The position numbers were made by a program, and so were the translations under genes. From Polyangium sp. 15x6 (GTDB lineage Bacteria; Myxococcota_A; Polyangia; Polyangiales; Polyangiaceae), in contig NZ_JASBQE010000085.1 of the NCBI RefSeq assembly GCF_029960785.1, positions 1-54,240 on the forward strand: 54,240 bases of DNA. Reading direction: 5' to 3'. Shown here piece after piece: positions 35,852-44,333 of this stretch (positions within the stretch are counted from its first letter, which is position 1; each line of letters opens with the position of its first letter). The notes below the pieces were generated by a model. That model did no database searches and had not been told where the DNA came from. It was given only the letters and a program-made list of their open reading frames with translations.

Positions 35852-37231
35852 TCAATCGCGATCGCGCCGCGTCCTCTGCGCCCGGATCGCCGTCTCCGGG
35901 GGCAGGACCGGCGTGACGCCCGTCCACGCTTCCAGCGCATCGAGCGCTTTCGCGCGGTCCGGCTCCATCAGATCGACGATCGACGCGGAATGGTTTATCC
36001 CCGGCGCGAGGAACCAGTAGCTGTCCTTCGCATTCCCGAGCTCGAAGGCCGCCGCCGTGTAGGGATCGGTCTCCCCGTACACGAAAAGGAGCCGCTCCCC
36101 CTCCGCCGAGATCCAGGTGGAAATGTCCTGCATCGCCGACGCATCGAACACCGGCGTCTTGCCGGGCGTGAGGTACGTCTCCGGCACGTCGATCCCGGGG
36201 AACTGCAACAGATCCGCGACGTTCGACTCCTCGACCGCCGGATACCCGAGCTCCGTGGCGGCTTGCCAGTAATAAGGCTCGTACGTGAGGAACTCCTCGT
36301 CCGACCAGAGGCTCGGTGAGGCGATCTCGTCGAGGAACGTCCACACATCGTCGTCTGTCGGCGCGACGCTCATGTCGGGACAAACGCTCTCGTCGTAATA
36401 CTGCCAGAACGTGAAAATGAGCTGCAGCGTGGCCACCTCGAGCGCCTTCTCCCGCCCGAGCAGCTCGTAACCGAGCCCGTTCTCCGCGGCCTGCGCGTCG
36501 ATCCGCGCGAGCATCGCCTCGCGCCGCAAGAGCACCTCCCGCTGGAAAACCTTCAGCGCGTCCTTGCAGGTCGAGCTCCCGAGCGACGCCACGAAATCGA
36601 GGTATCGCGCGTCCTGCGTGCCGAAGCTGTGCGGCGCCACGTACGCGACCGTCCCGTCCACGTCGTCCGGGAAAAACCGCCGGTGGTACACGGACGTCAT
36701 CCCGCCCTTGCTCGCGCCGGACGAGATCCATTTGCCCGTGTAGATCGGCTTCAGCGCCAGGGCGATGCGGTGGTGATCGGCCGCGGCTTGCTCGATCGTC
36801 AGGAGCGACCAGTCGGCCGGCTCCGGCCGCGAGGGAGAAAAGAACCGTTGCTCCACGAAGAGCTGATTCGCGCCGAGAAAATCGGCGGGCTCCCGGATCC
36901 TTTGCCGTGCCGGGTTGACGTTGTACCCCGACGTGCCGAGCACGAACGGCGCGGCCTCGTCCCTGTGGTGCAGGAGCAAGCGCTGCCGGAAGACGGGCCC
37001 GCCCGCCGCGCCGTGATCCGCCGGCTGCTCGTACTCCATCACGAAATATCGATACCCCTCGACCCCCGAGTTCTCCTCCGTCACCACCATTCCGGGGATG
37101 GCCTCGAGCCGGTCGAGAATATCGACCTCCGGCGGCGGGGGCGTCGCGGGTTCGTCCGAGCAGGCGGGCAGAAATCCAAGGGCGAGCGGGGCCACGAGGC
37201 AAGCCGCGCCCCGCATCGTTCGAGACATCAT
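35852..37231 (-). CDS. S37/PS-10-family serine aminopeptidase lipoprotein
   Basis: 459 residues; ATG 37231 has GAGG six bases upstream. Lipobox LPAC (Cys24). It matches the Streptomyces PS-10/Peptidase S37 family: VDILDRLEAIPGM, the ordered block RQRLLLHHRDEAAPFVLGTS, FVEQRFFSPSRPEPADW, the nucleophile elbow WISSGASKGGMTSVYHRRFF with Ser174, then a lid and a C-terminal part with the candidate acid (VYGETDPYTA) and His (PGINHSAS). These are prolyl tri/tetrapeptidyl aminopeptidases acting outside the cytoplasm. Third gene of an operon with the Cys-ladder lipoprotein and the Lgt-like fusion (7 bp after the latter's stop). Confidence 0.88.
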   Translation of the reverse strand: MMSRTMRGAACLVAPLALGFLPACSDEPATPPPPEVDILDRLEAIPGMVVTEENSGVEGYRYFVMEYEQPADHGAAGGPVFRQRLLLHHRDEAAPFVLGTSGYNVNPARQRIREPADFLGANQLFVEQRFFSPSRPEPADWSLLTIEQAAADHHRIALALKPIYTGKWISSGASKGGMTSVYHRRFFPDDVDGTVAYVAPHSFGTQDARYLDFVASLGSSTCKDALKVFQREVLLRREAMLARIDAQAAENGLGYELLGREKALEVATLQLIFTFWQYYDESVCPDMSVAPTDDDVWTFLDEIASPSLWSDEEFLTYEPYYWQAATELGYPAVEESNVADLLQFPGIDVPETYLTPGKTPVFDASAMQDISTWISAEGERLLFVYGETDPYTAAAFELGNAKDSYWFLAPGINHSASIVDLMEPDRAKALDALEAWTGVTPVLPPETAIRAQRTRRDRD

Positions 37232-37238
37232 CGTTCCC

Positions 37239-38954
37239 TCAGAGCGGCGCGACCTTCACCCAGAATCGCGGCTCGTACGTGAAGAGCGCGTTGACGCTGC
37301 CCGACCCCATGACGCCGAAGCCGAGCGGGGTGAAACCGATGGCGAAATGCGAGGTGAGCGGGAAGCCGAAGCTGAACTGGAATCGTGAGCCGAACCCGTT
37401 CGCGGGCTCGAAATAGGCCGAGTCGAATGACACCCGTGAGTAGAACGGGACGGCCGTGAAATCAAGCTCAGCGTACCTGCCGATCCCCGTCACGAACCGG
37501 AGGGGCACGCCGATGCCCCATTGCGCCGCGTCGGTCGTCCCCACGAAGCGCCCTTCGAGGCCGACCTCGAAGCGCTGCCGGGGCCCTGTCGCGATGCGGT
37601 ACGTCGCTTCGAGATCCACGAGCGCGCCGTCCTTCACGGCGAACCTGCCCGGCGCGAAATACCCTCCGCCCGCGAGCCCGATGCCGAAGCGGAGCTTGTT
37701 GTACTCCCTCTGCGGATCCGCGGGTTTCTCCTCCGGCGGAAGCTCCTCGGCCGGCACCGACCTCACGCCCGTCGGCGGCGTCGCGCCCTGCGGAGGCGGC
37801 GGATACGGGTAGGGGTAGGGATACGGATAGGGCGCAGCGCCCTGCGGAGGCGGCGGATACGGGTAGGGATACGGATAGGGCGCAGCGCCTTGCGGGGGCG
37901 GCGGATACGGATAGGGATACGCCGAGCCCTGCGGCGGCGGATACGGCTGCGCCTGCTGCACGGGCGGGGGCGGCGGGACGCTGGTTTGTCCCGCCGGCGC
38001 CTGCGTGGTTTGTCCCGCCTTCGCCGGCTGCTTGGGCGCATACAGCGTCGGCGACTGCGTGGTTTGTCCCGCCTTTGCCGGCTGCGCCGCGGCCTCCTCC
38101 GGCACGACGAGCGCCGCCGCCGCCAGCATGGCCGAGGCCAGGGAGAGCCGCGGACCCTTCCGGGCGAGCAGAACCGCCGCGCCCACCGCGAAGAGCAGCA
38201 CGATCGACACGACCTGCGCCGAGCTCAAGGGCCCGTACGTCCCGCGCGACGCGTCGCCGCGCAGCATTTCCAGGAAAAACCGCCCCACGGCATAAAGCGC
38301 GATCCACGTCCCGAACGCCCGCCCGTCGCGCCGCGGCCCGAGCAGCCACAGCGACGCGATCGCGGCCGCCACGAGCCCCACCGCGGCCTCGTAGAGCTGC
38401 GTCGGATGCACGGGCAGGCTCGGCGCGCCTCGAGGCACCCAGCCGAGCGATGCGTGATCGAGCGCCGCCGGGCTCTCCGCCGGGAAACGCACCCCGAACA
38501 GCCCCGCCGTCGGTTTGCCGTAATCACACCCGGCGAGGAAACAGCCCGTTCGGACGAACCCGTACGAGATCCCGCAAAGCGGAACCGCCCGATCCAGGAA
38601 AGGCAGCGCCTTCGCGCCCCCGCGGCGCAGCACCCAGGCCGCCGCGAGCGCCCCCATCAAGAGCCCGCCATACGCCGCGCGTCCCGCGTGGAGCAGCGGA
38701 TTGAGGGATCCCGCGGCGATCGCCTCCGGCACGGCCCGCAGCCATTCGAAGACGTATCCCCCCGCGAGCGCCCCGGCATAGGCCGCGATGAGCGCCCGCC
38801 CTTCGAGCCCCGCGTCGGCCCCGTCGCGCCGCGACAGTTTTTGCGTCGCGGCCGCGCCGAGCAGCGCCGCGAGCCCGACCATCATCATGTAATCGGGCGC
38901 GAGCCACCCGGGCAGCCCGTGGCGCTCGAGCCAGGCCACGATGAGCGTTCTCAT
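37239..38954 (-). CDS. Lgt-like membrane transferase fused to an outer-membrane-type beta domain
   Basis: 571 residues; ATG 38954 overlaps the upstream stop (ATGA). Residues about 1-270 are a polytopic Lgt-family domain: HAGRAAYGGLLMGALAA, the signature-like SYGFVRTGCFLAGCDYG, FPAESPAALDHAS, LPVHPTQLYEAAVG and FFLEMLRGDASRGTYGPLS. Against E. coli Lgt (GRxGNFINGExxG) the Arg and final Gly are kept, but Cys replaces the catalytic-loop Asn and the Glu, as in the CxxxxC Lgt-paralogue branch. Residues about 300-410 are a Pro/Gln/Tyr linker with PYPYPYPPPPQGAA repeats. The end (430-571) has alternating aromatic strands (YAELDFTAVPFYSRVSF, SRFQFSFGFPLTSHFAIGF, FTYEPRFWVKVAPL) like an outer-membrane barrel. 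The two halves would sit in different membranes unless processed. Confidence 0.82.
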   Translation of the reverse strand: MRTLIVAWLERHGLPGWLAPDYMMMVGLAALLGAAATQKLSRRDGADAGLEGRALIAAYAGALAGGYVFEWLRAVPEAIAAGSLNPLLHAGRAAYGGLLMGALAAAWVLRRGGAKALPFLDRAVPLCGISYGFVRTGCFLAGCDYGKPTAGLFGVRFPAESPAALDHASLGWVPRGAPSLPVHPTQLYEAAVGLVAAAIASLWLLGPRRDGRAFGTWIALYAVGRFFLEMLRGDASRGTYGPLSSAQVVSIVLLFAVGAAVLLARKGPRLSLASAMLAAAALVVPEEAAAQPAKAGQTTQSPTLYAPKQPAKAGQTTQAPAGQTSVPPPPPVQQAQPYPPPQGSAYPYPYPPPPQGAAPYPYPYPYPPPPQGAAPYPYPYPYPYPPPPQGATPPTGVRSVPAEELPPEEKPADPQREYNKLRFGIGLAGGGYFAPGRFAVKDGALVDLEATYRIATGPRQRFEVGLEGRFVGTTDAAQWGIGVPLRFVTGIGRYAELDFTAVPFYSRVSFDSAYFEPANGFGSRFQFSFGFPLTSHFAIGFTPLGFGVMGSGSVNALFTYEPRFWVKVAPL

Positions 38955-40273
38955 GGCCGCCTCCGACGCGAAAGGAGATACAGATACGCGACGGGGAGCG
39001 CGAGCCAGAATGCCGTTCCTACCGGCGCGGGCAGGGGCGACCGCCCCGGCCGCCGCGCGACGGCGCACTGGCTGCCTTTGCAGTTGTTGTTGCAGTCCTT
39101 GCAGTTCTGGTTGCAGTCCGCGCAATTATCATTGCACTTCGAGCAATTGTCGTTGCACTTCGAGCAATCGTCGTTGCATCCGCCGCACGAGTCGCCCGAG
39201 CAACCCCCGCAGCTCGACGAGCTACTGCCGCCCGACGGCTCGCCCGAGAGACTCCCGTCCGCGAGGCATTGCGCGAGCAAATTCATGCAGCTCTCGCTCG
39301 CCACGAACGCGAGCGCGTCCTCCCGCGTCGTCACGGGCAGCGCCGCGCACGCGGAGCCGCCCGACTCCACGCACGCCCGCACTCCGTCGATGTTCATGAG
39401 CGCGAGCACGCAGAGCGCCGCCGCGTTCGCCGGGCTCTGGTTCACCCACGTGCACTCCGCATTCGCGTCGGAGAACGTCGGATCCGTCACGTCGTGCCCA
39501 CACGACCCGCTCGTCGCGCAGCCGCACGTCGTCTGCACCTGCAGCGAGCACTCCTCCACGCTGTCGGGCAGCTTGTACGGATTGAAATCGACCGACAGAG
39601 GCTTCGATCCCGGCATCCCCGGCATCGCCACGACCGCGGGGACCGGCACGACGTTCGCGCCCTCCTCCTCCAGCGCCGCGAGCGCGACGAGCCACGACGC
39701 ATTCACGTAGACCTTGTCCTCGAAGGCCCAGGCGCCCATCGGCAGGCCCGTGGTCCGAACGATCTCCTTCGCCTCCGAGCGTTTCGCGAGGTCCCGCACC
39801 CAGCGCCCCGCGCGCCCTTCGAGCGCCGCCTCTTCGAGCGCCGCCGTCGTGCTCCCCGGGCGCCCTCGCATCTTGGGCGGCCCCTCGCTCGCGTCGCCGG
39901 TCTCCTTGGCATCACGCGCTTCGAGGTGGAGCTCCGCGCCCTCTCGCTCGATCGCGCCGAGCACGAGCGCATCCTTTCCTTGCTCCTCGCGCTCCTCGTC
40001 CGCGGCGCCCGCGAGCGCGTCGATCGTCGCGACGTCCTGCGGCGGGATCACGAGCCGCTCCTCCACGGGAGCGATCCCGGCCTCTTCCAGCCGCTGCGCC
40101 ACTTCGCGTCGCGTCTCCTTGGGCAGCGACGCCATCACCTCGGGCGCCGCGCGGAGCGCGTCTCGCAACGGAAGCGCGTCATAAGGCGGCGCCTCCTCCC
40201 CGCATCCCGTGGCGAGCAGCGCGGTCACGAACAGCGCCCCGCACGTCCCCCAGAGCCTCCCCAACCTCCGCAT
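38951..40273 (-). CDS. Lipoprotein with heptad-spaced cysteine ladder and C-terminal membrane tail
   Basis: 440 residues. ATG 40273 has AGGAAGGGGG upstream; an upstream in-frame start is less likely because it hides the signal peptide. Lipobox LLATGC. A helical charged domain (30-190) is followed by a globular domain with eight or more Cys (LQVQTTCGCATSGSCGHDV and onward). Residues about 353-401 hold 14 Cys; eleven consecutive ones alternate in 3- and 4-residue steps (CSKCNDNCSKCNDNCADC pattern), the a/d positions of a helical heptad. Then comes a sorting-tail layout: basic/Pro segment, hydrophobic helix (TAFWLALPVAYLYLL) and terminal SRRRRP. The stop overlaps the start of the Lgt-like fusion gene. 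Metal binding, lipidation or disulphide ladder are all possible; I recognise no family. Confidence 0.85.
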   Translation of the reverse strand: MRRLGRLWGTCGALFVTALLATGCGEEAPPYDALPLRDALRAAPEVMASLPKETRREVAQRLEEAGIAPVEERLVIPPQDVATIDALAGAADEEREEQGKDALVLGAIEREGAELHLEARDAKETGDASEGPPKMRGRPGSTTAALEEAALEGRAGRWVRDLAKRSEAKEIVRTTGLPMGAWAFEDKVYVNASWLVALAALEEEGANVVPVPAVVAMPGMPGSKPLSVDFNPYKLPDSVEECSLQVQTTCGCATSGSCGHDVTDPTFSDANAECTWVNQSPANAAALCVLALMNIDGVRACVESGGSACAALPVTTREDALAFVASESCMNLLAQCLADGSLSGEPSGGSSSSSCGGCSGDSCGGCNDDCSKCNDNCSKCNDNCADCNQNCKDCNNNCKGSQCAVARRPGRSPLPAPVGTAFWLALPVAYLYLLSRRRRP

Positions 40274-40619
40274 CGTGGCCCCCTTCCTATTCCCGGGCGA
40301 TCCACGAATATCAGACCCTTTTCCGCGCGCCAAGCCCCTCCGGAGATTCGGCTACTCGTCGCCGCGCGTCAAAATCATGTCGGTGGCCAGCCCACGCACG
40401 TTTTTGCAAAGCTACGCAAGCCGTATCGACCTCTTCGGGCCGGACTGCGAAAATGGCGTGGCACCAGGCGTGGGCGGAACGGCCTGCCCATTGCAATCGC
40501 CTTTCGGAGGCCCCGCTACGTGAAAGACGCCGCCCCGGCGCCCGGCCAAACCAGTTCTTTCGAGGCTCAGCCCCCGGGCAACGTCGTCTTCGGCGTCGCC
40601 GCCCGCGCGGGGCCGTCTG
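40274..40619. other. 346-bp intergenic region
   Basis: This region separates the Cys-ladder lipoprotein start from the stop of the zinc-ribbon protein gene. The base composition is mixed and I found no convincing ORF, tRNA, repeat or T-tailed terminator. It should contain the promoter of the three-gene operon that begins at 40273, but no good -35/-10 pair stands out. Confidence 0.5.
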
Positions 40620-41300
40620 TCAACGCCGCCGCTCGGTCCGCGTGCGGGCCTCTTCCTCGCCCATCTCCGCCTCGGCGAGCGCCTCTTCCTCGGACGAATG
40701 CGAAGGCACCCGCGCCCCCGTCCCCACGCGGACCCGCGGCGCGCCGATACGCGCGCCAGCCACGTCCTTCACGTAATACCGGAGCGTCCCATCGTCGTCG
40801 AGCTCCAGCGTGACCCGTCCATCCGGCCGTTTCGCCATTTCCGTGAGCAATGCGTCGGCCTCTGCCTCGGTGACGTTCACGGCGCGCGCGAGCTCGGCCG
40901 GCGTGACCGAGCCGGCATTGCGCCGCGCCACCGCCAGGACCGCCTGCTCCTGCGCCCCGCGCTCGCGCTCCTTGCCCGTCTTCCAGAGCAAGCGGCCGCC
41001 CAGGATGAACAGGAGGCCGAACAGCACGCTCATGCCACCCAGGAACCCGCCGACGATCCACGCGACCGTCGCATTCAGGAGCCCGATCAGCCCCCCGAGC
41101 GTGAGCGCCAGGAGGATGCCCGTGATCAGGATGATCCACCCGGCCACGCTCGCCACGCCCCCGCCGATCTTCGACGGCTGGCCCGCGACGTTGACGGGCG
41201 TGTCCTCCAGAAGCGAGCGAGGCGCGCCGCAGGCCGTGCAATACGCGCGAGCTCCTCGCACGATGGTGGGCGCATCCTGACGGCAGTTCTGGCATCTCAT
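40620..41300 (-). CDS. Zinc-ribbon, two-helix membrane protein with winged-helix tail
   Basis: 226 residues. The N-terminus is a zinc ribbon (MRCQNCRQDA, then YCTACGAPR, two CxxC pairs). Two long hydrophobic segments follow at about 50-75 and 80-105 (VAGWIILITGILLALTLGGL, AWIVGGFLGGMSVLFGLLFI). The cytoplasmic C-terminal part (about 110-190) looks like a winged helix (AVARRNAGSVTPAELARAVN, EAEADALLTEMAKRPDGRVT, LRYYVKDV), ending in an acidic/basic tail. This is a common layout for unassigned membrane proteins of myxobacteria; function not known. Confidence 0.75.
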   Translation of the reverse strand: MRCQNCRQDAPTIVRGARAYCTACGAPRSLLEDTPVNVAGQPSKIGGGVASVAGWIILITGILLALTLGGLIGLLNATVAWIVGGFLGGMSVLFGLLFILGGRLLWKTGKERERGAQEQAVLAVARRNAGSVTPAELARAVNVTEAEADALLTEMAKRPDGRVTLELDDDGTLRYYVKDVAGARIGAPRVRVGTGARVPSHSSEEEALAEAEMGEEEARTRTERRR

Positions 41301-41387
41301 CGTTCGGGCTCCGGCTCCTGGCGGCCGAACATAAGACTCGTCTTTCCCGTTGTCGCGGGGAAAGCAGACAGGCGACGGCCGAACCGC

Positions 41388-42449
41388 TCAGGGCGCAGGC
41401 GGGTGCACGAGGATCCGCTGGGTCTGCTTCCACGACACGAGGTCGGCCGTGCGCACGGTCGCCGAGACCTCCCAGCGCAGCTCGTTGTTCGGCGCGCCAA
41501 ACGAGGGCGGCGCGCGCAGCGGAATACGAAACATCTCCTGCACCACGGTCACGCGTCCCTGTGGCAACCGCAGCCGCGCCCGATCGACCGCGCGACGCTC
41601 GCCGTGGAGCGAATGACGATAATGCCGCGGCTCGTCCGGCTCGCTCGACGGGCGCACCACGACCTCCTGCGCCGCGAGCGAAACGATGATCTCCTTCAGC
41701 ACCTCGGGCCGGCCCGGCTTGAACGAGACCGACACCGTGATCACCTCGCCCGCCCGCACGATCTCCGGATGCACCGCGAGCTCGGGCGGACCGAGTCGTT
41801 CGCGCAGCGTGCGCCGCCTTAGGTGCGCGAACAGCGCCGAGAGCCCGCCGACGAGCAGGACCAGCGCGAAGACCCGCGCGAAGGCCCCCGCGCGCAGGAC
41901 GAGCAGCGCCGCGCTCGCCGCCGCGAGCGCCACGCCGACGATGGGATGTTCGAGGGTCTTCGGCTCGTCACGCTTGCCGAGCGTGGCCTCCGGCAAGGGC
42001 CCGGGGTTGTACACGAGCGCGTGACGCGACGGCGCCGTTCGATAACTCGTCGCCGTGAGCGCGCGCGCCTCCTCGGTCCACGGCAGGAGCAGAATGCGCG
42101 CCTCGACGCGCTCGCGCGACGCCCAGCCGAGCTTCGCCTCCACGCGCAAGGTCCAGCTCACCGTGAGAATGTGCCCGTGATACGTGAGCGGGCCGGCCGG
42201 CGCCGGAATCTCGAAAGGCACGACCGTCGACTCGCCGGCCGGGAGCGCGAGGCCCGCGGCGAGGACGATGGGCGCGCCGCGCACGGCATACGGTTCGCCG
42301 CGGCTCTCGACGTCCCAATCGAGCGAGGCCACGAGCTCGTCGCAGCGCTTGCTTTCGGGACAAACGATCTCCACGCGCCCGGTGATGAGCTCACCGGGCC
42401 TGTGGACGGCGTCGCGACGGTCGAGGTGGAGGGTCAGCCGGGGCGACAC
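41388..42449 (-). CDS. Arrestin-like beta-sandwich membrane protein
   Basis: 353 residues from the GTG at 42449 (VSPRLTLHLDRRDAVHRPGE). The N-terminal (1-140) and C-terminal (225-353) halves are beta-rich and resemble arrestin/Spo0M-type sandwiches (HRPGELITGRVEIVCPE, TVVPFEIPAPAGPLTYHGH, SWTLRVEAKL; later AGEVITVSVSFKPGRPEVLK). Between them two adjacent hydrophobic stretches (GVALAAASAALLVLRAGAFA, VFALVLLVGGLSALFAHL) form a helical hairpin that would put both sandwiches on the same side of the membrane. An alternative in-frame GTG-type start further upstream overlaps the preceding gene. It follows the outer-membrane protein gene by 19 bp, so is likely in the same operon. No function assigned. 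Confidence 0.72.
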   Translation of the reverse strand: MSPRLTLHLDRRDAVHRPGELITGRVEIVCPESKRCDELVASLDWDVESRGEPYAVRGAPIVLAAGLALPAGESTVVPFEIPAPAGPLTYHGHILTVSWTLRVEAKLGWASRERVEARILLLPWTEEARALTATSYRTAPSRHALVYNPGPLPEATLGKRDEPKTLEHPIVGVALAAASAALLVLRAGAFARVFALVLLVGGLSALFAHLRRRTLRERLGPPELAVHPEIVRAGEVITVSVSFKPGRPEVLKEIIVSLAAQEVVVRPSSEPDEPRHYRHSLHGERRAVDRARLRLPQGRVTVVQEMFRIPLRAPPSFGAPNNELRWEVSATVRTADLVSWKQTQRILVHPPAP

Positions 42450-42468
42450 GGCGTGGCCCTCGGTTGCC

Positions 42469-44316
42469 TCAGAAGCGCGCCGAGACGCTGGCGCCGAAGC
42501 CGAGGAAGTTCGGGCTGATGAAGGTGCGGAGCGCCAGCGTGCCCTCGCTCGGGTCACGCTCGACGTACGTGCCGTTGTTGTCGCGGACGTACTGGACCCA
42601 GAGGAGCGCCGACATGATGGTCGACAGGTCCCATCGCAGGCTCGCGCGCGCCTGGAAGATGGGCACCGAGCCCTGGTTGACGGGCAGGATGGCGATGTTG
42701 CCCTGCTCGCGCACGACGACGGTGCGCGAGATGGGGGCGTTCGACGCGTCCACCTGGGAGGTGGAGAACGTCGACGGGAACTGGAGGCCCGCGCCGAGCC
42801 CGACGGTGAGCCGCGGGGCCGGGATGTGATAATCGGAGGCGACGGCCAGGAAGAACTCGTTCGCGGTCGCGGCGTCGTTCGGCAGCGACTGGAACGGAAT
42901 GTAGCTCGGCTGGTTGCGCAGGACGTACGGCAGGTCGCGGTAGATGGCCGTGAAGCTGCCGCGCAAGAAGCCGGATTTCACGTTCGCCTGCACCGCCGCG
43001 GCCCGCGCCTGCTGGTACGTGGTCCCGCCGGCGACGTCGAAATCCTTCACGCGTTGCCAGAGGTTCGTCCCCTCGAGCGCGAGCGACCACGTCGTCTTGC
43101 CGGGGTTGTAGACCTCCGGCTTGAAGATGATCATCGGCTTGTTCGGATCGTTCCGGTACAGCGCGAAATCGATCGACTGCGGCACCGGCGTGCTCTTGTC
43201 GTGGACCAGGATCCGCATCGAGGCGCCGGCCGTGTGGATGCTCTGCCCCGCGACGTCGGGCAGATCGAACTTGCCCTGCTGGAAGAAGCCGCCGCCGAGG
43301 TCGATGTGGAGGTAATCGTTCACGTCGACGCTGCCGCCGCCGAGCAGACCGTAGTTCGTCTGGCCGATGCGGATCTCCTCGACCTCGCTCGTGCCCGGCG
43401 TCAGCGTCTGCTCGACCTGCACGATCGTCGCGGTCTTCATGCCGAAGTACACGCTCCACTTGTCGCCCGTGTATTCGATCTTTCCGCCGGGGGCGCCGCC
43501 CTGCACGCGCGGGAAGATCGATTGATTGATGAACGGGTTCGTGCCGCCCCAGGAGATGTCGTAGAGGTAGCCGAGGCGGAAGCGGTCGGTGTCGAGCGGC
43601 CAGAGCGTCACCGAGATGCCACGCTTGCCGTTCTTGTCGCCGTCCGTGTGATAGAAGGCGCGGATGAACGAGCCAGCGTCGTAGAGCGATTGATTGAGGT
43701 TGTTCGTCGCGCGCGCGAGCGAGGCGAGGTCGAAGCGCAGGACCATCGACGCCTCGGTGTCGAGGCCCTTGATGAACCCCGGCATCTTCTTGTAGAGCGC
43801 GAGGTGCGTCAGGTTCTCGCGGCCGGCGAAGCGCGAGTTCAGGTTGTCGAAGAAGAGCCGGTAGGTCCGCCGATCCCCGATCGAGAGGTCAGGTGAGAGC
43901 GGCTGCGCCTGCCCCGTCTGGTGCAGCACGTCGTCATCGCCCATGACCCACGTCAGGCGCGTATCCATGAAATCGCCGATACGCACCGACGGCGGATTGT
44001 TGTCGACCGTCTTCACCGGCGCCGGCTCGGCCATGAGCACGGACACCGCGGCGGGCTTCACCGGCTTCGGCGTCTCGACGGCGGCGGGCGGCGCGGGCGG
44101 GGGCGGCGGCGGCGCCTCGGTCGTCGTCGGAGGCGGCGGAGGCGTGGTCCCGCCGGGGTTCGTCTCCGCGGGCTGAGGGGTTGCCCCGCCAGGCTGTGCC
44201 GCCGGATCCGTCGGCGGAACCGGCTGGGCAGACGCGCCGGCGGCCGCGAGGAGGAGGGCAGGGATCAGGGCCAGGGGAGCGCCGGCGGCCTTGCGGAGTC
44301 GCATGCGGGAATGCAT
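42469..44316 (-). CDS. Outer-membrane beta-barrel protein
   Basis: 615 residues. A signal peptide (APLALIPALLLAAAGASAQP) and a Pro/Thr/Ala-rich linker (about 30-95) precede a porin-like domain of amphipathic strands (MDTRLTWVMGDDD, TYRLFFDNLNSRFAG, GYLYDISWGG, WSVYFGMKTATIV, SFTAIYRDLPYVL). It ends with a terminal Phe (FGASVSARF), the classic signature for BAM-dependent insertion. The recurring Asn/aromatic loops are typical of myxobacterial porin-like proteins. Cargo is unknown. 17 bp downstream of the lipoprotein gene at 44334-45779. Confidence 0.82.
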   Translation of the reverse strand: MHSRMRLRKAAGAPLALIPALLLAAAGASAQPVPPTDPAAQPGGATPQPAETNPGGTTPPPPPTTTEAPPPPPPAPPAAVETPKPVKPAAVSVLMAEPAPVKTVDNNPPSVRIGDFMDTRLTWVMGDDDVLHQTGQAQPLSPDLSIGDRRTYRLFFDNLNSRFAGRENLTHLALYKKMPGFIKGLDTEASMVLRFDLASLARATNNLNQSLYDAGSFIRAFYHTDGDKNGKRGISVTLWPLDTDRFRLGYLYDISWGGTNPFINQSIFPRVQGGAPGGKIEYTGDKWSVYFGMKTATIVQVEQTLTPGTSEVEEIRIGQTNYGLLGGGSVDVNDYLHIDLGGGFFQQGKFDLPDVAGQSIHTAGASMRILVHDKSTPVPQSIDFALYRNDPNKPMIIFKPEVYNPGKTTWSLALEGTNLWQRVKDFDVAGGTTYQQARAAAVQANVKSGFLRGSFTAIYRDLPYVLRNQPSYIPFQSLPNDAATANEFFLAVASDYHIPAPRLTVGLGAGLQFPSTFSTSQVDASNAPISRTVVVREQGNIAILPVNQGSVPIFQARASLRWDLSTIMSALLWVQYVRDNNGTYVERDPSEGTLALRTFISPNFLGFGASVSARF

Positions 44317-44333
44317 GAGCTATCGAGGGTCCT

